Positions 34,481-42,029 of a DNA stretch of 64,000 nt are shown piece after piece; the stretch's first letter is position 1, and the number at the start of each line of letters is the position of its first letter. The notes under the pieces are model-generated. The model did no database searches. It saw only the letters and a list, made by a program, of their open reading frames with translations, and was not told the DNA's origin. The translations under genes and the position numbers were made by a program. The stretch comes from Alkalihalobacillus sp. FSL W8-0930 (GTDB lineage: Bacteria > Bacillota > Bacilli > Bacillales > Bacillaceae_D), in assembly GCA_037965595.1 (NCBI GenBank), contig CP150183.1, forward strand, positions 3,286,001 to 3,350,000, in the 5' to 3' direction.

Positions 34481-34495
34481 CCTCGCCCCCACACG

Positions 34496-34529
34496 CAAAA
34501 ACCCCCTCCGACACGGTCAGAGGGGGTTT
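34496..34529 (-). terminator. Terminator of NlpC/P60 gene
   Basis: Minus strand ACCCCCTC and GAGGGGGT arms (34501-34508, 34520-34527) with five T after. Confidence 0.9.
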
Positions 34530-34543
34530 AAATAAACGTTTAA

Positions 34544-35800
34544 TTAAAAGCGTTTTGCACCGATGTAGCGTGGTTTCCAGTAGCTGTTGTCCATGCTTGT
34601 GATCGTTACGCCTGAGCTAGATCCGGAGTGGATGAACTGGTTGTTTCCGATGTAGATTCCGTTGTGTGATGGGCCGGCTTTGTATGTTTCGAAAAAGACG
34701 ACGTCTCCCACTTGTAGGGAGGATACGCTTTTTCCGGCGCTGTATTGTGATGCTGCGGTTCTTGGGACTGAGATGCCTTGTTGTTTGAAGACATATTGGA
34801 TGAATCCGCTGCAGTCAAATCCAGATGGTGAGCCACCGCCCCATTTATATGGTACGCCGATGTGCTTAGAAGCTTCGGCTACGATGTTTGTAACGGTTGC
34901 ACCTGAGTTATTGTTGTTGCTTACTGTTTCACTTTTCACTTCAGTGTTTGGCTTGTATGTTGAGCCTTGTCCTAGTTTCGCGAATGTTTTTGGACCTGCA
35001 ATTCCGTCTGCTGTCAGCCCATTGGCACTTTGGAATTTACGCACGGCGTCGCGTGTGTCATTTCCGTAGTAGCCTGTTGGATTCTGGTTGAACACGCCAA
35101 CGGAGCGTAGTTGCGATTGAAGCTCAGTTACCGCAGCTCCTCTGCTTCCAACACGTAGGATGCTTGATGTTGCAGATGGGCTTGAGTTGGTGTTCTTTGT
35201 TGTTTGGTTTGATGGTGCTGGTGCTTTTGAGCCACCTGTGTTATTTAGTGCTGCAAATGTTTTTGGACCTGCAATTCCGTCTACTTGTAGGTTCTTGCTA
35301 CGTTGGAATGAGATGACTGCGTCTTTTGTTGTGTTGTCGTATTGTCCGTTAGGTTCTTTGTTTAAGAATCCAGCAGAACGTAATTGTGATTGTAATTGTT
35401 TCACTTGGTTGCCACTAGATCCTACGCGTAAAATGCCTGAGTAGGAAACATTTGTTGATGCTTGTGACGATGAAGTCGCTTTTTGAGACGATGATCCGCC
35501 TTTAAGTGCACCGATTGTTTTCGGTCCAGCAATTCCATCTGCGGATAATCCGTTTGCTTGTTGGAACTTACGAACAGCGTCTGTTGTGATCGTTCCGTAG
35601 TATCCAGTTGATTTTTCGTATGTAAAGAAACCTTTTGACTTCAGCTCGTCTTGAAGCTGAGTAACGTCTGAGTGACTCATCCCTTGGCGAAGTGTCTGAT
35701 CTCCTAGTGCTGCGTCTGCGATGGTTGGAGCGGCAAGTACGATTCCTGTAGCGACAGTTGTTGTTAATACGGCCTTTTTCATCTTAGTTGCTTGGTTCAA
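34544..35800 (-). CDS. NlpC/P60 cell-wall endopeptidase
   Basis: 418 residues. Signal peptide (residues 1-32, ends ADA), three peptidoglycan-binding type 1 domains each containing DGIAGPKT (around residues 40-100, 120-187, 212-275), a linker, and an NlpC/P60 domain with catalytic Cys in GFDCSGFIQYVF and His in GPSHNGIYIG. It would hydrolyse peptide stems of peptidoglycan outside the cell. TTG start at 35800 with AGGAGG at 35809-35814, eight bases upstream. Monocistronic, with its own terminator. Confidence 0.92.
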   Translation of the reverse strand: MNQATKMKKAVLTTTVATGIVLAAPTIADAALGDQTLRQGMSHSDVTQLQDELKSKGFFTYEKSTGYYGTITTDAVRKFQQANGLSADGIAGPKTIGALKGGSSSQKATSSSQASTNVSYSGILRVGSSGNQVKQLQSQLRSAGFLNKEPNGQYDNTTKDAVISFQRSKNLQVDGIAGPKTFAALNNTGGSKAPAPSNQTTKNTNSSPSATSSILRVGSRGAAVTELQSQLRSVGVFNQNPTGYYGNDTRDAVRKFQSANGLTADGIAGPKTFAKLGQGSTYKPNTEVKSETVSNNNNSGATVTNIVAEASKHIGVPYKWGGGSPSGFDCSGFIQYVFKQQGISVPRTAASQYSAGKSVSSLQVGDVVFFETYKAGPSHNGIYIGNNQFIHSGSSSGVTITSMDNSYWKPRYIGAKRF

Positions 35801-36039
35801 AAAAAGAACCTCCTCTATCTCTAGTTTATGTGGTATGTTTCGGCTGCGTGAGTCTAATGCGTCTAAAGTCCTATTTATTCCCGCATAATAATCTTACAAA
35901 ATAAGGGATATAACTCGAATATAAACTAAATTTTACACGAATTTTGTCTTCTAATCTATCATTGTAACGAAACTGTAATATTACATTTTGAACGTAACGA
36001 GAGCGTTCATGACAGGGATTAAAAGAAGTAGAGACACAC

Positions 36040-36063
36040 AAAAAATCCCCCAAGCGTGGGGGT
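36040..36063 (-). terminator. Terminator of ureohydrolase gene
   Basis: Minus strand ACCCCCACGCTTGGGGGATTTTTT: hairpin plus six T. Confidence 0.85.
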
Positions 36064-36081
36064 CATCGCGCTTATCTTTAT

Positions 36082-37065
36082 TTATTTTTTATAATTGATG
36101 TGTCCTGCCAGTGCATAAAGCGCAAGGGTTGAGGCAAAATGTGAGGAAATATCGTTTGCGTCCTGCTGAGGGTAGACTTCAACAAAATCCATTCCAACAA
36201 GTCCTCTTGATGCAAATTCATAGACAAGAGTCAGTAATTCATAGCTTGTGAGACCATTTACGTCGGCGGGTCCTCCGGGATTAAAGGCCACATCTAATAC
36301 ATCACTGCAAATAGATAGGTATACTAAATCGACATTGGCACTAGCCATGTCATATAATTCACCCGCGAACTCTCGTAGGTCAGTCGCTTCACGAATCTGG
36401 TTCACAGTCACCGTTTTGGCCCCGGCTTCTTTCGCATAACGTCCGGTCGCAGGCTTATTACGCGGTCCGTGAATTCCTGTGTGAATCAAGCTCTCATTCA
36501 CTACGCCATCCAGCTCATATAATCTAGCAAATGGTGTAGAGCGAGCGTACTTTTCGCCTTCATGGTGAGGCATATTATCGTAATGCGTATCTAGGTGTAA
36601 AATACCGATTTTCTTATCAGGGTATGCTTCAGTTAAGCCACGCACGATTGGATAGGTAATCCCATGATCGCCTCCAAGTGCGATTGGAAACGCCTTTGTT
36701 TTCCAGACATCCTTTGCAAACTTCGCAATACGGTTCATCGTCTCATCTACGTCGGCTGGAACGACATCTACGTCCCCTAGATCTGCTAGAGTTAAGTGCT
36801 CAAACACATCGATGTGATCGAGCTCCGGTAAATACCCTGAGTAACGCCCAGAACATAAGCGCATCACTTTAGGTCCGAGCTCACAGCCTGTGTAATCTCC
36901 CCAGGTGACAGCACCTTCCCATGGCACACCATAAATCAGAACATCCGCCTTTTCATAGGAATCGGTTGTTCCATTAATCGCTCCGAGAAAGGGCGGGGTA
37001 TTTCCATACAGCATTGAATTGTTGGTAGACATCCACTCATCCTTTCCTACAAACTCTTTGCTCAT
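36082..37065 (-). CDS. Arginase/agmatinase-family ureohydrolase
   Basis: 327 residues. The manganese-site motifs GGDHGIT and HLDTHYDN are present, but the third motif, normally SxDxDxxDP, reads LSICSDVLDVAFNPGGP, with Cys in place of the first Asp and Val in place of the Pro-preceding context. So family membership is firm, while agmatinase activity is not; a guanidine- or guanidino-acid-specific branch is possible. No signal peptide. Upstream start at 37065; a weak AAGGATGAG lies in front of the internal ATG at 37032, which would give MSTNNSMLYG and is an alternative start. Confidence 0.8.
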   Translation of the reverse strand: MSKEFVGKDEWMSTNNSMLYGNTPPFLGAINGTTDSYEKADVLIYGVPWEGAVTWGDYTGCELGPKVMRLCSGRYSGYLPELDHIDVFEHLTLADLGDVDVVPADVDETMNRIAKFAKDVWKTKAFPIALGGDHGITYPIVRGLTEAYPDKKIGILHLDTHYDNMPHHEGEKYARSTPFARLYELDGVVNESLIHTGIHGPRNKPATGRYAKEAGAKTVTVNQIREATDLREFAGELYDMASANVDLVYLSICSDVLDVAFNPGGPADVNGLTSYELLTLVYEFASRGLVGMDFVEVYPQQDANDISSHFASTLALYALAGHINYKK

Positions 37066-37141
37066 TACCCGTTTTGCAGATTGTTTAAACGTTTGTTTAA
37101 TAAAAAATGGTGCGGAACCATTGAGGTCCGCACCTTTTCCT

Positions 37142-37630
37142 TTATTGAAAGTTTTGTAGGAATGCTTGGCATCTGTGTGCTTTGGTTAGCGCGCCAAGAA
37201 ATTGATTGTGTGAGATGTCAAAGAAAACTTTGGTACGGTCCCTGAACGTGACCTGTGTACCATTCTTTCCTTCTTGATTCGTTTCATCAATTGCTACTAC
37301 GTGCCTTGAAAAGAACCACTCACATCTTGGATTTGAAGGTGAATGTGTCGGTGCCGCGATAATCGCTTGGCTTTCACTGATTAAGATCGGGGGCTTAGAT
37401 TTGATTCCTAGACTTGACACACTAAACGTTGAACGGCCATCGAAGCTTGAACCGTTTGTTAAGCAAGCTTGTTTAATTAACTGAAGAGGCGTTTGTTTTA
37501 CGTAGTATGTTTGATTCGATTCCATGATTACGGACGAGAATTCAATATCATATAAGGGTTTAATCAGTAACGTATCCTGAGTAATCTCATAATCGTCCGC
37601 GTGCTGAATGTGTGGTGTATATGTTGTCAT
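37142..37630 (-). CDS. comK: Competence transcription factor ComK
   Basis: 162 residues matching ComK throughout: YEITQDTLLIKPLYD, a CLTNGSSFDGR block, and the hallmark APTHSPSNPRCEWFFSRHV. ComK activates DNA-uptake genes by binding AT-boxes. AAGGAGG lies six bases before the ATG at 37630; the longer open frame to 37696 is not needed. Possible AT-boxes lie in the upstream region (37653-37676). It is divergent from a sigma factor gene whose frame begins in the shared region. Confidence 0.9.
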   Translation of the reverse strand: MTTYTPHIQHADDYEITQDTLLIKPLYDIEFSSVIMESNQTYYVKQTPLQLIKQACLTNGSSFDGRSTFSVSSLGIKSKPPILISESQAIIAAPTHSPSNPRCEWFFSRHVVAIDETNQEGKNGTQVTFRDRTKVFFDISHNQFLGALTKAHRCQAFLQNFQ

Positions 37631-37846
37631 AATGAGCCTCCTTAAGATTTTTAAAATGATACTTTTCTTTAAAAAGAACGAATTAAAAGCTGTCATTTGT
37701 GTATAATCTTGAGGTCATTTTTTGTAAAACTGGCCTTCCTCTCTTCCCGTTTCCCCTTTTTACCTACATGCACAAAACCCGGAACTCTCTTAATCTGTAT
37801 CTACCGCGGAATCCATAGAAAGCGCGCTTTCAGATTGGTTTATACA

Positions 37847-38365
37847 ATGAATTCTACGTTCGATCAGGTACTAACTCAGTACACCCCACTTATTAAGAGT
37901 CAGATTAAACGACTAAGTCTCATGCAGCATTATGATGAAGCCTATCAAGTTGCGATGATCGCCCTGTGGGACGCTCATCGCCGCTTCTCTCCGGAAAAAG
38001 GGGAATTTGCAGCCTTTGCACAGCTGCGTGTACGCGGTGATCTCATTTCCTACTTGCGTAAGGAGATTCGCATGGCAGAACGATTTGTACTGACGGATGA
38101 ATCCTCAGAACATCTGCTTGAGAATCTTTCTATCGAAGATGAATACGAGAACTCCGGGTTTTACTTCACTCCTTTCTTGAACCAATTATCACCACGCGAA
38201 CTGCTCTACGTTGAACAGGTGCTTATTCAAGGAAACAGCATCAAGTCTGTTGCTGCCAAAGAACATGTAACAGTGAACACTGTCGCCAGCTGGAGCAAAA
38301 CGGCGCGTCGTAAACTCCGAGAAATGGGAAAAACCCTCGGAGATCCACGAAAAATGAAGGATTAA
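37847..38365 (+). CDS. Sigma-70 family RNA polymerase sigma factor
   Basis: About 172 residues with a region 2 (YTPLIKSQIKRLSLMQHYDEAYQVAMIALWDAHRRFSP and FAAFAQLRVRGDLISYLRKE) and a region 4 helix-turn-helix (LSPRELLYVEQVLIQGNSIKSVAAKEHVTVNTVASW). It resembles the SigH/ComX-like small sigma factors more than ECF factors. The ATG at 37847 begins the conserved part, but no good ribosome binding site is seen; TTG at 37835 is an alternative. Divergent from comK, so a role in competence or a related late response is suggested by context only. No anti-sigma gene is adjacent. Confidence 0.8.
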   Translation: MNSTFDQVLTQYTPLIKSQIKRLSLMQHYDEAYQVAMIALWDAHRRFSPEKGEFAAFAQLRVRGDLISYLRKEIRMAERFVLTDESSEHLLENLSIEDEYENSGFYFTPFLNQLSPRELLYVEQVLIQGNSIKSVAAKEHVTVNTVASWSKTARRKLREMGKTLGDPRKMKD

Positions 38366-38448
38366 CTTACATTTTGTAATTCAGTTAAAATTATACTTGT
38401 CTGATAGCTGTCATGCAATTAATTTATCAAAATATTCTGTCAAATTAT

Positions 38449-39138
38449 CTAACAATAGAAATCATGGATGGTATACCCCACCCCATGAATGGTTTGGATA
38501 AAGCAAGGGTCCCCTTCTTTTAAAGGAAGCTTCTTTCGGATGTTACTAATATGAACCATGACTGTACCAGGATCATAGGGCCGCTCATCTCCCCATACAT
38601 GGTAAAACAGCTGGTTCGAGCTAAAGACAGTGTTTGGACTGTGCGCAAGAAATGTCAGGAGCTTAAACTCTTGGGCTGATAGATCAATCTGTTTATGATG
38701 ATGCTGGACTTTCTGTGATATTAAATCAATGGAAAGACCATTGAGCTGGAGCTCACACTGTTGTTGATCACGCGTTCGCTTATAATGATTCAGGTGTGCT
38801 TTTACACGTAACAGCAACTCTTCATACGGGACAGGCGTTGAAAGAAAATCATTAGCTCCCGCTTCGATTACGTTTTCCATCGTGAATGTTTGTCCAAGAG
38901 TCATGATGATGGGGATCACTGTCTGACCTCGAAGGAGTGTGCATAACTCGAGTGGCTCCCTGTCTAGTAAGGCTTCTCCAAGAATAATGAGCTTAGGTTC
39001 GAGCATCTGCATGACTCTTTCAAGCATGAAGTCACTTCGTTGCCTGATAAGAATAAACTTTTCTTTCTTTGCATCTCGGTCCAACTTTTCGTACAAATCA
39101 TCACTGTCATCTATCAGAAGAATTTGTGCCCTTGCCAT
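38449..39138 (-). CDS. OmpR-family response regulator, atypical receiver
   Basis: 229 residues: receiver domain (1-115) and winged-helix DNA-binding domain (130-225; SAQEFKLLTFLAHSPN, VHISNIRKKL, IHGVGYTI). In the receiver the acidic pair is present (IDDS), but the phosphoacceptor Asp is replaced by Gly54 (IILGEALL) and the conserved Lys by Thr101 (FLSTPVP). It should therefore not be phosphorylated in the normal way, and no histidine kinase gene is adjacent. GAGGGAAG precedes the ATG. Confidence 0.85.
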   Translation of the reverse strand: MARAQILLIDDSDDLYEKLDRDAKKEKFILIRQRSDFMLERVMQMLEPKLIILGEALLDREPLELCTLLRGQTVIPIIMTLGQTFTMENVIEAGANDFLSTPVPYEELLLRVKAHLNHYKRTRDQQQCELQLNGLSIDLISQKVQHHHKQIDLSAQEFKLLTFLAHSPNTVFSSNQLFYHVWGDERPYDPGTVMVHISNIRKKLPLKEGDPCFIQTIHGVGYTIHDFYC

Positions 39139-39243
39139 CTTTCTCTTCCCTCGCTTCTACTTTTTTATAGTATACGTGGTAAAGAAGGATTTTCATAGTA
39201 ATAACAAGGACTTTTGTCACAAAATATTTGCCTAACTTCATAG

Positions 39244-39276
39244 GAAAAAGACCCCTGTCTATGCAACAGGGGTCTT
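39244..39276 (-). terminator. Terminator of lipoprotein gene
   Basis: AAGACCCCTGT pairs with ACAGGGGTCTT; on the minus strand five T follow. Confidence 0.9.
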
Positions 39277-39283
39277 CTGCCAT

Positions 39284-39550
39284 CTATTCGTCTGATTGCT
39301 CGTCCGATTCGACCGAGCCACCGTCCATTCGTTCATCATCATTGTCCATTAGCTGTTCGTCCGACGATTCCATTTGGAACTCTTCTTGATCTTCAGCTGA
39401 TTCTGGCTCATCAAAGGTTGCCGGATCTTCAATGCTATCGCGGTCGCTGCTATTTGAGGACGGTGTATCTTGTCCGTCATCATCTCCACATGCGCTTAGA
39501 ACAGCTACAGATAAAAAGGCTGCGGCTAGAATGCCTGTTGACTTCTTCAT
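39284..39550 (-). CDS. Small acidic lipoprotein
   Basis: 88 residues. Signal peptide with lipobox LSAC (Cys21), then a low-complexity Asp/Glu/Ser tail with no fold evident. Ribosome binding site GGGAGGTC. Probably tethered to the outer face of the membrane. Function unknown. Confidence 0.75.
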   Translation of the reverse strand: MKKSTGILAAAFLSVAVLSACGDDDGQDTPSSNSSDRDSIEDPATFDEPESAEDQEEFQMESSDEQLMDNDDERMDGGSVESDEQSDE

Positions 39551-39719
39551 ACGTTGACCTCCCGCAATGCGTAGTTGTTTTGATCAGCTATCATCTTACC
39601 AACGCCTGCGCCAGTCGTCTATTAAACAAGCCCGAGTTATACATTCTTTTGCAGGAACACACGGTCTCCCATATTGCACACATCCAATGATTCACGTAGC
39701 ACGCCTTATAGACGTGCCA

Positions 39720-40151
39720 TTAACTGTTTTGTTGCAGGGCAAACGTCATGTCTGCTTCCACAGCCACTTCGCCGTTTACTGTTGCCACACCATGTGCTTT
39801 AGCCACAGGTCCTTTTAAACGAGTGATTTCAACTTCCAGACGAAGCTGATCACCGGGCTTTACCTGACGCTTGAAACGACATTTCTCAATGCCTCCAAAC
39901 AAACCAATCTTCCCTTTGTTCTCTTCCTTTGTCAGAATCGAAACCGCTCCCGTCTGTGCAAGTGCCTCTAAGATCAGCACACCTGGCATCACAGGATAGT
40001 CCGGGAAATGCCCGTTAAAAAACTCCTCGTTTGCTGTTACATTTTTAATTGCCACAGCACGTTTGCCCTCTTCTACTTCATCCACACGGTCAATCAATAA
40101 GAAGGGATAGCGGTGGGGAATAATCTCTTTAATTTGTTCAATTGTTAACAT
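39720..40151 (-). CDS. fabZ: 3-hydroxyacyl-ACP dehydratase
   Basis: 143-residue hotdog-fold enzyme of fatty acid elongation (type II). [13 protein letters not shown] and the active-site block [23 protein letters not shown] carry the catalytic His and Glu. GAGAGG nine bases upstream selects the ATG at 40151; an ATG nine bases earlier overlaps the ribosome binding site. Stand-alone gene, in the position it has in the B. subtilis ywp region. Confidence 0.95.
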   Translation of the reverse strand: MLTIEQIKEIIPHRYPFLLIDRVDEVEEGKRAVAIKNVTANEEFFNGHFPDYPVMPGVLILEALAQTGAVSILTKEENKGKIGLFGGIEKCRFKRQVKPGDQLRLEVEITRLKGPVAKAHGVATVNGEVAVEADMTFALQQNS

Positions 40152-40271
40152 CGTCAACATCCTCTCATACGTGGTATCACAGGAAATTATATCACATTCA
40201 GATGCTAAGCGTTTTAAGTGAAAAGTTGAGGGGATTCAAGTACGATAACCCTATCAACTAAAAAGGGAGCG

Positions 40272-41039
40272 ATGACATTGGCTAGTTTTCACGGACACTT
40301 TGTACCAGAATCACTTGGCATGCAAACCGGACTACAGATTATTCTTCCCGAACACACGCAAACCACACACCCAAGAAGAACCCTCTACCTCTTGCACGGG
40401 CGAGGCGATAACGAAACCAACTGGGTCAGACGCACCGCAATCGAACGATACGCCGACACACATGGCATTGCCGTCATCATGCCAAACGCCGATACCAGCT
40501 TTTACACCGACATGGCCTACGGCAAAAACTATTGGACCTACATCTCAGAAGAACTCCCTCACATCGTAAACACTCACTTTAAAATCGAAACCAGCCCCGA
40601 GCACACCTATGTCGCCGGCCTCTCTATGGGCGGATACGGAGCATTCAAGCTCGCCCTTAACCACCCAGACCGCTTCCGAGCAGCCGCAAGCTTCTCAGGC
40701 GCAGTTGATGTCCGAGGCTTAATGAGCGCCGTCCCAGAAGAACAGCAAGATGAGCGCGAGCGCAGCTTAACCAGCATCTTCGGCCGCGATCCCGATCTCG
40801 ATGCAATCGGAGCCGACCTCTTCTCTCTAGTAACGAAGCACCAGCAAGCAGGACGCGCGCTGCCCGAGCTTTATCAATACTGTGGCACCGATGACTTTTT
40901 GTATGACATGAATATTAGATTTCGCGATCATTTGAAGGATCGCGGTGTTGATGCGTATTACGAGGAAGAGAAAGCAGATCATACGTGGGACTATTGGGAT
41001 TATTGTATTGAATCGTTTTTGGAGAAGATTTGTAAGTAA
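40272..41039 (+). CDS. Esterase (tributyrin-esterase type)
   Basis: 255-residue alpha/beta hydrolase of the esterase D/S-formylglutathione hydrolase type: LYLLHGRGDNETNW, nucleophile in VAGLSMGGYGAF, and ADHTWDYWDYCI with the C-terminal His. No signal peptide. The ribosome binding site GGGAG is only two bases from the ATG at 40272 but eight from TTG at 40278, so TTG may be the real start. The coding strand is visibly richer in C at third positions than its neighbours. Confidence 0.85.
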   Translation: MTLASFHGHFVPESLGMQTGLQIILPEHTQTTHPRRTLYLLHGRGDNETNWVRRTAIERYADTHGIAVIMPNADTSFYTDMAYGKNYWTYISEELPHIVNTHFKIETSPEHTYVAGLSMGGYGAFKLALNHPDRFRAAASFSGAVDVRGLMSAVPEEQQDERERSLTSIFGRDPDLDAIGADLFSLVTKHQQAGRALPELYQYCGTDDFLYDMNIRFRDHLKDRGVDAYYEEEKADHTWDYWDYCIESFLEKICK

Positions 41040-41054
41040 GAATGAAAAGAGGAG

Positions 41055-41079
41055 ACAACGCTTAGGCGTTGTTTTTTTG
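41055..41079 (+). terminator. Rho-independent terminator of esterase gene
   Basis: ACAACGC-TTAG-GCGTTGT followed by six T. Confidence 0.9.
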
Positions 41080-41106
41080 TGTGGGTGGGGGTTGCGGAGC
41101 GGGGTT

Positions 41107-41381
41107 CTTGGTTGGAGGGGTTTTGGGCTTGGTATTGGGGTCAAAGTTCTTAGTGTTTGGTTTGTTGCTCTTGGTATAAGGGGTGCGGGCTTGGTGTTTT
41201 TGGTTTGGGCTTGGTATCGGGGGTCTTTTCTTGGTGGAGATGGCTGCGGGCTTAGTAATTTGGCGTTTGCTCTTGGTGCTGGGTTCATCTCTCTTGGTAA
41301 CGCATGTAAGGGCTTGGTATTGGTGCTGTTGAGCTTGGTTCTGGTTTTGAGTTCAGTGCATTTGGAAAAATGAACATTTTT
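41107..41381 (+). repeat. Twelve-unit CTTGG array (locus B, copy 1)
   Basis: Cores (CTTGG or CTTAG) start at 41107, 41128, 41149, 41170, 41190, 41210, 41230, 41251, 41272, 41293, 41313 and 41334. Inverted repeat AAAAATGAACATTTTT at 41366-41381. First copy of a 296-bp higher-order tandem. Confidence 0.93.
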
Positions 41382-41402
41382 CATCCTTATTGGGTTGTGG
41401 TT

Positions 41403-41677
41403 CTTGGTTGGGGTGGCTTGCAGCTTGGTATTGGGGTGAGTGTTCTTGGTGTTTGGTTTGTTGCTCTTGGTATGAGGGCGGCGGGCTTGGTATTTTTGTT
41501 TTGAGCTTGGTATTAGGGGTCTTTTCTTGGTGGAGATGGCTGGGGGCTTAGTGTTTTAGCGGTTTTTCTTGGTGTTGGGTTCATCTCTCTTGGTAACGCA
41601 TGTGGGTTCTTGGTATTGGTACCGTTAAGCTTGGTTCTGGTTTTGAGTTCAGTGCACTTAGAAAAATGAACATTTTT
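41403..41677 (+). repeat. Twelve-unit CTTGG array (locus B, copy 2)
   Basis: Cores at 41403, 41424, 41445, 41466, 41486, 41506, 41526, 41547, 41568, 41589, 41609 and 41630: exactly copy 1 shifted by 296 bases, with scattered substitutions. Inverted repeat at 41662-41677. Confidence 0.93.
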
Positions 41678-41698
41678 CACCCTTATTGGGTTGTGATT

Positions 41699-41760
41699 CT
41701 TGGTTTGGATGGTTCGGAGCTTGGTTATGATTTCAGAGTTCTTGGTGTTTGTCCCGCTGT
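41699..41760 (+). repeat. Truncated CTTGG array (locus B, copy 3)
   Basis: Only units 1-3 (cores at 41699, 41720, 41741) are recognisable, again 296 bases after copy 2; the rest fades into unrelated T-rich sequence before the chemoreceptor gene. Confidence 0.8.
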
Positions 41761-42029
41761 TTTTAATATTTCTGTTTTTTGTCTTTATAGGTGATGCATC
41801 CCAACCATCAGCTTGGTCTTTTTCTCATTCATTCTTAGAGGAGTTTAAACTCTATCTCATATTTTTCCGATTTTTAAATGAAACTCGTTCAGGACTCGTC
41901 GACGCTTCATATTAAATGTTTTACCTGAGAAGTCGATAAAAAGAATGTTGCATTATACATATCATTTAATCCGGAATAATGAGTGGGAATGTATGTTGCA
42001 AAATAAAACATATAGGAGTTCTAAACAAG

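Noticed and set aside
40945-41373. 142-codon plus-strand frame and similar frames at 41600, 46112, 56098 and 56377
   Set aside because: They run through CTTGG arrays with no ribosome binding site; the 20-22-bp period shifts phase, so no consistent protein repeat results.
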